A stretch of DNA of 36,020 nt from Candidatus Binataceae bacterium (GTDB lineage: Bacteria; Desulfobacterota; Binatia; Binatales; Binataceae). The notes beneath the pieces were generated by a model, which saw only the letters and a list, made by a program, of their open reading frames with translations, searched no databases and was not told where the DNA came from. The DNA is taken from positions 1 through 36,020 of the forward strand of contig DATGLK010000015.1 of NCBI GenBank assembly GCA_035294265.1, read 5' to 3'. Every line of letters starts with the position of its first letter. Positions within the stretch are counted from its first letter, which is position 1. Positions 25,288 to 34,510 of the stretch are shown in pieces. The translations under genes and the position numbers were made by a program.

Positions 25288-28200
25288 ATGGTCTCTTCCC
25301 TGGACGCATTCCAGCCGCTTCTGCGCGATTGGTTCAGTGCTCGCTTCGGCGCGCCCACGCCAATCCAGGAGCGCGGCTGGCCGGCTATCGGCGCCGGTCA
25401 CAACACCCTGCTGTGCGCACCCACAGGCAGCGGCAAGACTCTGGCCGCGTTTTTATGGGCGCTGGATCATCTGATCGGGCAAGCCTGCACGGAGGCGCTG
25501 CGCGAAGAAGTTTCGGTCCTTTACGTTTCGCCCCTCAAGGCCCTGGCCAATGACGTCCGGCTTAACTTGCAACGGCCGCTGGCGGAAGTGCACGAGTTGG
25601 CGAATCTGCGCGGCCAGCGGCTGGTTCCTATCACGGTCGGTTTGCGCACCGGCGATACACCCGCCGGCCAGCGTGGCGCAATGCTGCGCCATCCACCCCA
25701 TCTGCTGGTAACCACCCCTGAATCGCTCTTTATACTGCTCACCTCCAGCCGCTTTCGCGAGAAGCTGGCGGCGGTGCGTTGGATAATTATCGATGAATTG
25801 CACGCGGTTGCGGCTAACAAGCGCGGTGCCCATCTGGCGTTAAGCCTGGAGCGGCTGGAACGGCTGGTAACCAGCCGCGGTGGCAGCCCGCCGGTCCGAA
25901 TCGGGTTGTCGGCGACACTCAATCCGATCGAAGAACTGGCAAATTTTCTAAGTGGCACCTACGAACTTCAGGGGCGGCGGCAAGCGCGGCCATGCCGAAT
26001 CGTGCGCACCGATCAGCAGGCCCGCCGGCTGGATTTACAGGTGCTTGCGCCGGGACCAGAACTCGGTCCGATCGCCACCCATCAGCATTGGGAAGCGATG
26101 TATGACCGTATCGCCGAGCTGATCGGGCAGCATCGCACCACCTTGGTCTTTACCCTGAGCCGGCGCTGGGCCGAACGGTTGGCGCTGGCCCTGCAACAGC
26201 GTCTGGGCTCCGAGGCCGTGCTGGCCCATCACGGCAGCTTGGCGCGGGCCCAGCGCTTCGCCGCCGAGCAGCGGCTCAAGCGCGGCGAATTGCGAGCGAT
26301 TGTCTCTACCTCCTCGCTGGAATTGGGAATTGACGTGGGGGCGGTAGATCTGGTTTGCCAGGTCGATTCTCCAAAGTCGATCGCTGCCGCGATCCAGCGC
26401 ATCGGCCGTGCTGGCCACGCTCTGGGGCAGACCCCAAAGGGACGTTTGTTCGCGTTGACGCTGGACGATTTGATCGAATGCGCGGCCGCGGTCCTTGCGA
26501 TTGGCGAGGGGCGTTTGGAGGTAATCGAGATTCCGCCTGCCAGTCTTGATGTCGCGGCCCAGCAGATTGTAGCGATCGCGGCCGAAGAGGGCGAGATCAG
26601 TGAGGGGGAACTGCTGGCCTTGCTGCGCGGCGCCTACAATTTCCGCGATCTGGAGCGCTCCCAATTACATGCGCTGCTGGAGCAAATGGCGCGACCTTCG
26701 CGTGCGCGCATCAAAGGTGCCGGACCGCGCATCTTCTATGATTGCCAGGCCGGCTTGGTGCGCCCACGCCGGGGCGCGCGGCTGATTGCGATTACCAACG
26801 CCGGCACGATCGCCGAGGTCGGCAACTACGACGTGGTGATCGAATCCAGCCAGCATCGGGTGGGTGACGTCGAGGAGGATTTTGCCCAGGAGGCGACCCG
26901 CGGCGATATCTTCGCGTTGGGTTCAATGCCATGGCGGATAAACGGCATCTCGCGCGGCCGCTTGATGGTTGAGGTGGCGCCCGGGATGGCGCCGACGTTG
27001 CCGTTCTGGCAGACCGAAGCCGCCGGGCGTAGCGCGGCGCTGTCGGATGCGCTGATCAAGTTGCGGGGCGAGATCGCTTGTCGCCTGAATGAACCAGCGG
27101 CGGCGATACGCTTTCTGATCGATGAATGCGCGATGGAGCAGCGGGCCGCAGCCCAAGCCGTCGATTATGTGCGGCGAGGGAAGGGCGCGCTGGGTGTTCT
27201 TCCCGACCGGCAAACCTTGGTGGCCGAGCGCTTCTTCGACGGTCTGGGGGGGACCCAGATAGTCCTGCATTCGCCGCTCGGGATGAGACTTAATCGCGGC
27301 TTTGGCTTGGCTCTGCGCAAGCGGCTATGCCAGTCATTCGATTTCGAAATCCAGGCCTCGGCCACCGACGACGGGATTTTGCTGGCGCTTAACTCGCGCC
27401 ACAGTTTTCCGCTGGAGGAAATTTTCCATCTGCTGACGCCGGCCAATGTGCGTATGGCTTTGACTCAGGCGGTGCTGGCCGGTCCGATGTTCGAGCTGCG
27501 CTTGCGCCATGTCGCCAATCGCGCATTGGCCCTGATACGCAACGACAAGGGACGCAAAGTGCCGCCCTACTTGACCCGGCTGCGGGCTCAGGAACTGATC
27601 ACCGAGCTGTTTCCCGCCCAGCAGGCCTGCCTGGACAATCGTCCGCCCGACATCGAAATTCCAGACCACTATCTGCTTACCGAGGCTTTGTTCGAAGCCT
27701 GTCAGGAATCCACCGACCTGGCCGGCTTGACCGAGCTGCTCGAGGGGATCGCGCAGGGGCGGGTACGCACCGTCGCGGTTGATTCGTTGGCGCCTTCGGT
27801 CTTTGCCCAGCGTCTGCTGCTGGCTACCGATTATTCGTTCCTCGACGATGGCGAGCGTGCCAACCGGCGCAGCCGCACGGTGCAGATGAATCGGGCGGTA
27901 GCGGCTGAGGTGCTGCGCACCGAGGACGTGGGCGAGATGCTGCTGCCCGCGGCGCTCGAGCAGGTGGCTGCTGAAGCAGGCCATTTAGCCGCCGGTTGCC
28001 AGGCGCGCGATCGCGATGAGCTGCACGAGATGATTCGCGCCCATGGGGCCTTGGATCGGGCCGAGCTCGGTCCGCGCGTGACCGGCGATGCCAGCGTAAT
28101 GGTGGCAGCGCTGCTCGCAGCCGGCCGCCTAATCGAGCGCTCGCTGCGTCATCGGGTGGCGCCGGTATTGATCGCAAGCGAAGATCGCGCGCTATTCGAG

Positions 28201-29763
28201 GCGGCTTACGATAGCGCCAGAGAAGCGGCGGGAGAGCTAGCTTGCGAGCAGGCACGGCGCGAATTGGTGTGCCGCACGCTTCAATGCAGCGGTCCGATCG
28301 CCAGCGAAACGCTGGCGCGAGCAGCAGGGTTTTCCGTCGCCGAAACCGAGCGCTATTTACTCGCGCTGGAGGCCGGTGGCGGTGTTTTCCGCGGCCGTTT
28401 TGGCGCCGGCGGCGAGAACTGGTGCGAGCGCTCTAATCTGGAGCGGATCCATCGCTTGACGTTGGAAGGTCTGCGCGCTCGGGCCCAGCCTTGCGACGAT
28501 CGCGAATACGTCGCGTTTTGCCTACGCTGGCATCACATCGGCGGCGCAGGATTGCCGTCGGGTGCGGAGGCGGTGGAGTCGGTGCTGGAGCAGATGGCGG
28601 GGCTCGCCTTCGCGCCTGCGTTGTGGGAGAGCGCGATTCTACCCGCACGCATCCCCGACTATCGTCCCGAGTACCTGGATCTGCTTTGTCTCGGCGGTGA
28701 GTATGTCTGGCTAGCCGAGCCCGGGGGCGATGGGGGATGGCCGCGGGCGATCAAGTTCCTGCCTCGCCGAGCCCTGCCCTGCGCGCCTGTCGCGATGCCT
28801 GACGATCCCAAGGAGCGCGCGGTATTAGAGGGGTTGCGAAGCGCAGGTGCCCAGTACCTGGATCAAATTGCGCAGCGCGCCGATCTCTCCGAGCGGGACA
28901 CGCTGCGCGCATTGTGGCGGCTGGCGGCGGCAGGTTTCGCCAGCAACGATGCCTTCGCGCCCTTGCGGCTGCTGGCTAGTGGCGCCCGCCCGGGGCGTGC
29001 GTTGGAAGCCGAGGCAGGCCGGCGCGTGAGTCGCTTCGATGCCGGCGTACGGGCCCGTCTGCGCGCCGGCCTGGGCGGCCGCTGGACGGCGCTGGCGGTT
29101 GGGAATGGTGCCTCCAGCGGCTCGATTGGCGAGCACGCCTTGCGGCTACTGCGCCGTTACGGCCTGATCTCGCGCGAGATTGCAAGTTGCGAGGATGGGC
29201 CGTCATGGTCGGATTTGCGCACTGAACTGCGCCGGCTTGAGTATGCGGGCCAAATTCGCGCCGGCTATTTCGTTCGTTCGCTCTCCGGCGAACAGTACGC
29301 CTTGGTTGAGGCGGTCGCGATGCTGGAAAGCGCACGCAGCGATGAAAGCCACGATCGTAGGCAGGCGCCGGTCGCACTGGCCGCTTCGGACCCCGCTAAT
29401 CCGTTCGGAGCGGCGCTGGCGGGATGCGGCGTGGCGCGCGAGGCAGACAACGTACTGGTCTTCGCGGCAGGCCAGCCGCTGCTCGGCTTAGCCGGCCGCG
29501 AGTTGCGCCTGCTGCGCGAGATTGAGCCCGAACAACTGGCGCTCGCGCTAACGGCAATCATCCGCCTGCGCCCGCGCCTTAGGCTGGAACGAATCGACGG
29601 CCAGCCTGCGTTGCAATCGCCGGCGGTGGTGGCGCTTGCGGCTGAAGGTTTCCATTCCGACGGCCGGGCGCTAGTTTATGACGGTCTGCCGGGGCCGCTA
29701 CCGGCGCGCGCCGGCGGCGTGAGCGGCAACCGTTTGTTGACGCGTCGATCCGCGCTATCCTAA
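25288..29763 (+). CDS. lhr: Lhr-type ATP-dependent DNA/RNA helicase, full length
   Basis: A 1491-residue superfamily 2 helicase, the size of complete Lhr proteins (about 1500). The helicase core has the Q-motif-like FGAPTPIQ (20-27), Walker A APTGSGKT (44-51), motif Ia SPLKAL, TTPESL, DELH (169-172), SAT (208-210), and in the second RecA domain VSTSSLELGIDVG and QRIGRAGH. The winged-helix and Lhr-specific modules (about 420-860) and a further C-terminal domain of about 600 residues follow, which is the extended form rather than the Lhr-Core form. Lhr is a 3'-to-5' helicase linked to DNA repair, induced with mutagenesis genes in mycobacteria. ATG 25288 is preferred over a TTG at 25264. Aconitase follows 37 bp downstream. 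The family is clear. Confidence 0.95.
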   Translation: MVSSLDAFQPLLRDWFSARFGAPTPIQERGWPAIGAGHNTLLCAPTGSGKTLAAFLWALDHLIGQACTEALREEVSVLYVSPLKALANDVRLNLQRPLAEVHELANLRGQRLVPITVGLRTGDTPAGQRGAMLRHPPHLLVTTPESLFILLTSSRFREKLAAVRWIIIDELHAVAANKRGAHLALSLERLERLVTSRGGSPPVRIGLSATLNPIEELANFLSGTYELQGRRQARPCRIVRTDQQARRLDLQVLAPGPELGPIATHQHWEAMYDRIAELIGQHRTTLVFTLSRRWAERLALALQQRLGSEAVLAHHGSLARAQRFAAEQRLKRGELRAIVSTSSLELGIDVGAVDLVCQVDSPKSIAAAIQRIGRAGHALGQTPKGRLFALTLDDLIECAAAVLAIGEGRLEVIEIPPASLDVAAQQIVAIAAEEGEISEGELLALLRGAYNFRDLERSQLHALLEQMARPSRARIKGAGPRIFYDCQAGLVRPRRGARLIAITNAGTIAEVGNYDVVIESSQHRVGDVEEDFAQEATRGDIFALGSMPWRINGISRGRLMVEVAPGMAPTLPFWQTEAAGRSAALSDALIKLRGEIACRLNEPAAAIRFLIDECAMEQRAAAQAVDYVRRGKGALGVLPDRQTLVAERFFDGLGGTQIVLHSPLGMRLNRGFGLALRKRLCQSFDFEIQASATDDGILLALNSRHSFPLEEIFHLLTPANVRMALTQAVLAGPMFELRLRHVANRALALIRNDKGRKVPPYLTRLRAQELITELFPAQQACLDNRPPDIEIPDHYLLTEALFEACQESTDLAGLTELLEGIAQGRVRTVAVDSLAPSVFAQRLLLATDYSFLDDGERANRRSRTVQMNRAVAAEVLRTEDVGEMLLPAALEQVAAEAGHLAAGCQARDRDELHEMIRAHGALDRAELGPRVTGDASVMVAALLAAGRLIERSLRHRVAPVLIASEDRALFEAAYDSAREAAGELACEQARRELVCRTLQCSGPIASETLARAAGFSVAETERYLLALEAGGGVFRGRFGAGGENWCERSNLERIHRLTLEGLRARAQPCDDREYVAFCLRWHHIGGAGLPSGAEAVESVLEQMAGLAFAPALWESAILPARIPDYRPEYLDLLCLGGEYVWLAEPGGDGGWPRAIKFLPRRALPCAPVAMPDDPKERAVLEGLRSAGAQYLDQIAQRADLSERDTLRALWRLAAAGFASNDAFAPLRLLASGARPGRALEAEAGRRVSRFDAGVRARLRAGLGGRWTALAVGNGASSGSIGEHALRLLRRYGLISREIASCEDGPSWSDLRTELRRLEYAGQIRAGYFVRSLSGEQYALVEAVAMLESARSDESHDRRQAPVALAASDPANPFGAALAGCGVAREADNVLVFAAGQPLLGLAGRELRLLREIEPEQLALALTAIIRLRPRLRLERIDGQPALQSPAVVALAAEGFHSDGRALVYDGLPGPLPARAGGVSGNRLLTRRSALS

Positions 29764-29800
29764 CGTTTTCTTCCGTCCAACTGCACGAGGATTGGAGCTA

Positions 29801-32557
29801 ATGACTAAGGACAGTTTTGGCGCGCGTGCGCCGCTAGTAGTCGAGGGACAGCGCTATACCATTTATCGGCTCGACGCCTTGAACCGACAAGGCTTCGACT
29901 TGAGCCGGCTGCCCTACTCGATTCGGGTCATGGTCGAGAACGTCCTGCGGCGCGAGGATGGGGTCAACGTGACCGCCGAGCAGGTCAAGGCGGTAGCGGG
30001 TTGGACTCCCAAGCCCGCCGAGCGCGAGATCTCCTTCATGCCGGCGCGGGTCCTGCTGCAGGATTTCACCGGCATCCCGGTGGTGGCCGATCTGGCCGCC
30101 ATGCGCGACGCGGTGCGGCGTTTAGGCGGTCAAGCCGCTCGGGTCAATCCGATCCAGCGCGTCGATCTGGTGATTGATCACTCAGTGCAGGTCGATTATT
30201 TCGGCAGCTCCACCGCGCTTTTGCGCAATGCCCAGTTAGAGTTTGCGCGCAACAAAGAGCGCTACCTGTTTTTGCGCTGGGGGCAGGCCGCCTTTGACAA
30301 TCTGCGTGTGGTTCCGCCCGATACTGGGATCGTCCACCAGGTCAACCTCGAGCACCTGGCCGCGGTGGTTTTCGTCTCGCCTGCCGGCGAGGCTTATCCC
30401 GACACCGTGGTTGGGACCGACTCGCACACCCCGATGATCAACGGCTTGGGCGTCGTGGGTTGGGGCGTGGGCGGAATCGAGGCCGAGGCCGCGATGTTGG
30501 GGCGCTCGGTGCCGATGCTGATTCCCGAAGTAGTGGGCGTGCGGCTGTTCGGCGAGTTGGCACCTGGCGCCACCGCCACTGATCTGGTGCTGACGGTGGT
30601 CCAGATGCTGCGGGCGCGCGGCGTAGTAGGCAAGTTCGTCGAGTATTACGGCCCCGGTATTGCCACCTTGCCGATCGCCGATCGCGCCACCTTGGGCAAC
30701 ATGTCGCCCGAATATGGGGCGACGATCGGCTTTTTCCCGGTAGATCAACAGACCCTAGACTATCTGCGCCTGACCGGGCGCTCCGAGCAGCAGATCAAAC
30801 TGGTCGAGGCCTATACCAAGGAGCAGGGGCTATTCTACACACCCGAGGCGCCGGTGCCGGTGTTCAGCGATCACTTGGAGCTGGATTTGAGCACCGTCGA
30901 GGCTAGTATCTCGGGGCCGCGGCGGCCGCAGGACCGGGTGGCCTTGCGCGAGGCCAGGCGCGATTACCGTGCCCAACTGGTCAAGGAGATCGTCCAGTCC
31001 AACAGTTCTATCAACGCGCAAAACGCGGCACGCTGGGTGGCCGAAGGGGGCCAGCCGGGCGTGGCAGAGGAGCCCATTCCCGTCGCCGAATTGGAGCACC
31101 TAACCCGCCGGGTCAAGGCGCGGGCCGATGAAGGCGAAGTTGAAGTCGGCCACGGCTCGGTGCTAATCGCGGCCATCACTAGTTGTACCAATACCTCCAA
31201 TCCCTCGGTTTTGCTGGGGGCTGGACTACTGGCCAAGAAGGCAGTGGAGCGCGGACTTTCCACTCGCCCATGGGTCAAGACCAGCTTGGCGCCGGGCTCT
31301 AAAGTGGTCACTCAGTATCTCAAGCGAGCCGGGCTGTTGCCCTATTTGGAGCAGCTTCGCTACCACGTGGTCGGCTACGGCTGCACCACCTGCATTGGCA
31401 ACAGCGGTCCAGTAGCCGAAGGGCTGGCCGCGGCGGTGGCACAGCATCATCTGGTCACCTGCGCGGTGCTCAGCGGCAATCGCAACTTCGAGGGGCGGAT
31501 CAATCCGGTGGTCCGCTTCAACTACCTGGCTTCGCCCCCGCTGGTGGTGGCCTACGCGCTGGCCGGAACGCTGGATTGGGACCCTGCCACCCAGCCGCTG
31601 GGCGTGGGCAAGGACGGCGAGCCAGTCTATCTCAAGGATATCTGGCCCAGCGCCGATGAGATCCGCCAAGCGATGGCGGGGGCAATCGACTCCGCGATGT
31701 TTCGCCAGGAGTATGCCCACGTCTTCGAGGGCGACGAGCAATGGCGGGGGCTAGCGGTACCAACGGGCGAATTATTTGCCTGGCAGGCGGATTCAACCTA
31801 CGTCAAGGCGCCGCCATTCTTCGATGGGATCGGCCCCAAGCCAACGCCGCTGAGCGATATTCGCGGCGCGCGGGTTCTGGCTCTGTTGGGTCATAGCGTG
31901 ACCACGGATCATATCTCTCCCGCCGGCACGATTGAGGCCGATAGCCCGGCGGGCAGATATCTGATTGACCATGGCGTGGCGGTGCGCGACTTCAACACCT
32001 ACGGCGCGCGCCGGGGAAATCATGAAGTGATGGTGCGCGGGACGTTTGCCAACATCCGCCTGCGCAACCTGCTCGTGCCCGGAGTCGAAGGCGGCTACAC
32101 CGTCCATCTGCCCGACGGGGCCCAAGGCTCGATCTATGACGTCTCGCAGCAGTACATCAAGGAAGGGGTGCCTTTGTTGCTGATCGCGGGTAAGGAATAC
32201 GGTTCGGGCTCCTCCCGCGACTGGGCTGCCAAGGGACCGCAGTTACTGGGAGTGAAGGCGGTGATCGCCGAGAGCTACGAACGTATCCATCGCAGCAACC
32301 TGGTTCAGATGGGTGTGCTGGCGCTGCAATTCATGCCTGGGCAGGGACGTGAGAGCCTGGGGCTGACTGGTCGCGAGAGCTACTCCATCGCGGGTGTAGC
32401 CGCGGTCAAACCTGGACAAAAACTCAAGGTGGTGGCCGAAGAAGACGGCAAGCGGAAGGAATTCGAAGTGCTGGCACGGGTGGATACACCCGAGGAAGTC
32501 GAGTACATCCGCCAGGGTGGGATTTTGCCCTACGTCCTACGCGAGCTGATTGCGTAA
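29801..32557 (+). CDS. acnA: Aconitate hydratase A
   Basis: A 918-residue aconitase of the AcnA/IRP type, normal length (about 890-920). It isomerises citrate to isocitrate in the TCA cycle with a [4Fe-4S] cluster. The three cluster ligands are Cys462 (SCTNTSNP), Cys528 and Cys531 (YGCTTCIGNSG). Also seen are VVGTDSHTPMINGLG (203-217), GNMSPEYGAT, and in the swivelling domain LGHSVTTDHISPAG, GSGSSRDWAAKG and the late ESYERIHRSNLVQMGVL. The start is ATG 29801 with GAGG at 29787-29790; a TTG three codons earlier is less likely. It follows the helicase gene after 37 bp, so transcription may continue from upstream. The convergent phosphotransferase gene lies 250 bp beyond. The AcnA family can also bind mRNA when the cluster is lost; whether this one does is unknown. 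Confidence 0.97.
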   Translation: MTKDSFGARAPLVVEGQRYTIYRLDALNRQGFDLSRLPYSIRVMVENVLRREDGVNVTAEQVKAVAGWTPKPAEREISFMPARVLLQDFTGIPVVADLAAMRDAVRRLGGQAARVNPIQRVDLVIDHSVQVDYFGSSTALLRNAQLEFARNKERYLFLRWGQAAFDNLRVVPPDTGIVHQVNLEHLAAVVFVSPAGEAYPDTVVGTDSHTPMINGLGVVGWGVGGIEAEAAMLGRSVPMLIPEVVGVRLFGELAPGATATDLVLTVVQMLRARGVVGKFVEYYGPGIATLPIADRATLGNMSPEYGATIGFFPVDQQTLDYLRLTGRSEQQIKLVEAYTKEQGLFYTPEAPVPVFSDHLELDLSTVEASISGPRRPQDRVALREARRDYRAQLVKEIVQSNSSINAQNAARWVAEGGQPGVAEEPIPVAELEHLTRRVKARADEGEVEVGHGSVLIAAITSCTNTSNPSVLLGAGLLAKKAVERGLSTRPWVKTSLAPGSKVVTQYLKRAGLLPYLEQLRYHVVGYGCTTCIGNSGPVAEGLAAAVAQHHLVTCAVLSGNRNFEGRINPVVRFNYLASPPLVVAYALAGTLDWDPATQPLGVGKDGEPVYLKDIWPSADEIRQAMAGAIDSAMFRQEYAHVFEGDEQWRGLAVPTGELFAWQADSTYVKAPPFFDGIGPKPTPLSDIRGARVLALLGHSVTTDHISPAGTIEADSPAGRYLIDHGVAVRDFNTYGARRGNHEVMVRGTFANIRLRNLLVPGVEGGYTVHLPDGAQGSIYDVSQQYIKEGVPLLLIAGKEYGSGSSRDWAAKGPQLLGVKAVIAESYERIHRSNLVQMGVLALQFMPGQGRESLGLTGRESYSIAGVAAVKPGQKLKVVAEEDGKRKEFEVLARVDTPEEVEYIRQGGILPYVLRELIA

Positions 32558-32807
32558 GGGCGAGATCTTCTATTTGCGGCCACCCGGCCCGCCTCGCCGA
32601 TAGGTGGGTTGGGTGGCGCGCCGCCAAGTGCCATGGCGACCGAGCTTGCTGGGTATGCCCCTGCCCGCGTGGCACTTGCAAAGCAATTTCGCCAGCGAGC
32701 ACTCCCAGCTTGTGCCTTATGCCCAAGGCCTCAGGCGCGACGGCTGTGGTCCAAAATGCTTCCCCTTCCATCCCTTTCGCCGAGGGGGCCAAAACTTCAA
32801 CGTGGCT

Positions 32808-33881
32808 CTAAACCGTCGGACTTATACAAGCGGGCGTCAGTGTCACTTGGCATCGGCGGCTAGCGAAGCGGCATAACAGCCGCACCACGGCGTTGTTGAT
32901 CTCGGCCAGAGCTTCGCCACGATAACCGACACTGTCGGCGCCGCGCCGGCGCATCATGCCCATCGTAGAGAGCCGCAGCAGTGCCGACACTCCCTGATAA
33001 TAGCGTAAGCGGGGCAGATCCATCGGTGCCATCGCGTGGTACAGCGCCAGGTACAGGCCGTAGTAGAGCCGACGCAGGAAGTTGCCGGCGGGGTTGTCGC
33101 GCAGCCATCGTGGATCAGCCATCGCGGTAGTCCATAGGATGGTCGAGGTGGTTGCCACATCAAGATGACGATCGCCGAAATCGTAGGAGACCCAATCCAG
33201 AACTCCGCGCAGATGCCGTCCCTGGGCAATCACATTGAGGGGATGGTAATCGAGATGGAGTAGCGCGGGGGTGGTGGCAGAGAAGGCGCCGGCGCCGGCC
33301 CGCGCCAGGTGCAGGACCGGTGTCAGATCGGGTAGCGGACCGATAGTGGCGCGCTGCTCAATGGTTTGCAGGACGCGCTCCAGCAAAGAGGAGGTTGGCG
33401 ATTGCACGCTTGCCAGCATCGGCGCCCCCTCGGCCAAGCCCAACGGCGCGGTTGCCAGCCGATGGAGCCGGACGTGGGCACGTACGAAAGGGATGAAAGC
33501 CGCCGAGAAGCCGTACGCGGCGTGCAGGAAGCTTGTCGCACCAAGCATGGGCGAGCCGCTCAACCGCGCCATTATGAGAAAGGGGGTGCCCAACGGCCGC
33601 GGATCCAGCTCGCACAAATAAGGGCAGGGGACGGGGAAGCCAGCCGCGCTCAGGGCCTTGAGCGCGGCGTATTCGCGCGCGCCCTTGCGAAGCGCAAGCG
33701 CGCCTTGGTAGCAGCGCAGGACCAGGGGCTGGCTGGCGGGGAGGGCATCATGGTGAGCACCGGCGGGCAGGCTGAACTGGTAGATGATGGTCTCCCAGCC
33801 ACCAGCCAGGAGGCTGAATTCTACCGGCCGCAGGCCGAGATATTCGGCCAAGCCATTGGCCAGGTTAGTTTCCTGCTCCAT
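32808..33881 (-). CDS. APH family phosphotransferase (kinase-like fold)
   Basis: A 357-residue protein with an aminoglycoside phosphotransferase/choline kinase-like fold. Residues about 20-110 form a small N-lobe, with Arg56 or Lys66 as candidates for the ATP-contacting base. The catalytic loop LLHLDYHPLNVI (207-218) gives Asp211 and Asn216 of the HxDxxxxN motif, and GVLDWVSYDFGD (226-237) supplies the metal-binding Asp229. Many such proteins phosphorylate small molecules (homoserine, choline, methylthioribose, macrolides), so the substrate is open, and a resistance role should not be assumed. The gene stands alone, convergent with acnA and upstream of nothing on its strand. The ribosome site is weak; the start is the first plausible ATG. 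The gap to acnA holds an imperfect inverted repeat without a T run. Confidence 0.88.
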   Translation of the reverse strand: MEQETNLANGLAEYLGLRPVEFSLLAGGWETIIYQFSLPAGAHHDALPASQPLVLRCYQGALALRKGAREYAALKALSAAGFPVPCPYLCELDPRPLGTPFLIMARLSGSPMLGATSFLHAAYGFSAAFIPFVRAHVRLHRLATAPLGLAEGAPMLASVQSPTSSLLERVLQTIEQRATIGPLPDLTPVLHLARAGAGAFSATTPALLHLDYHPLNVIAQGRHLRGVLDWVSYDFGDRHLDVATTSTILWTTAMADPRWLRDNPAGNFLRRLYYGLYLALYHAMAPMDLPRLRYYQGVSALLRLSTMGMMRRRGADSVGYRGEALAEINNAVVRLLCRFASRRCQVTLTPACISPTV

Positions 33882-34149
33882 CGCGACTCAGGAGGTTAGG
33901 CGGCGAAGCGAGCCGGTTCAAGTCAAACTCGTGACTATTTGTGTTCATCTGGCGCGTCGTTGAAAGTCACGCCGGATCTGCAACCAGGGGGGTAAGGCGG
34001 GTTTTGATGGCCGCTTACAAAGCGCGGCGCTAGACTTCACAAATGTGCGGTGTCTGCCGATGAAGGCGCTTGCGAGCAAGGTTAGAAGCAAGAGATCCAC
34101 GGTGGTCGCGATTGAAGCCGCGCGCCGGCGGTTGCGACCGAGGGCGACG

Positions 34150-34413
34150 ATGGCGCGCGCAAAGCTCAAGGTGCGGTTGCTGCTGCCGATGGCCTTGGTG
34201 ATAGCCGCCGCCGCATTGATCGCGGGGGTGGTGATGAGCCTGAGCTACAGTGCGCACGGGAATTATGATTTGGCGGTTTTGGCGCCATTGTGGCTGCTCG
34301 GTCCCGGCCTGGTGCCGCTGCTAGTTGCGCTTTTGGATCGGCGCGAAAAACGTCGCGTGCCTACGCCGCCCTTGGTGCTGTCCCTGATGCGTCGCCCACG
34401 CCGCGCCCGCTAG
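34150..34413 (+). CDS. Small hypothetical membrane protein
   Basis: An 87-residue frame from ATG 34150, preceded by GAGGG 6 bp upstream. An earlier in-frame ATG at 34045 gives 122 residues but adds a strongly Arg-rich segment with a poor ribosome site, so the shorter form is preferred. Two hydrophobic segments (about 9-29 and 42-60) predict two transmembrane helices, separated by a short loop (SYSAHGNYDLA). The C-terminus is very Arg/Lys-rich (DRREKRRVP ... MRRPRRAR), consistent with a positive-inside cytoplasmic tail. It resembles no family I know. It lies alone on the plus strand between two minus-strand genes. It may be a real short gene or a chance frame; I judge it somewhat more likely real because of the ribosome site and the topology. 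Confidence 0.5.
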   Translation: MARAKLKVRLLLPMALVIAAAALIAGVVMSLSYSAHGNYDLAVLAPLWLLGPGLVPLLVALLDRREKRRVPTPPLVLSLMRRPRRAR

Positions 34414-34510
34414 CCGGGAAGGCGCTCGCCAGCCACATGTGGGGCGTCATGAAATTCGCGTTGGGAGTTCCGCGCTCGCTTGGAACTTATGCTGTTGGAG
34501 GACAGGTTGT

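Noticed and set aside
32625-32678. Inverted repeat CAAGTGCCATG / CGTGGCACTTG between acnA and the phosphotransferase gene
   Set aside because: The 11-bp stem includes a wobble, has a 32-nt loop and no T run, so I do not call a terminator; it may still help end the convergent transcripts.
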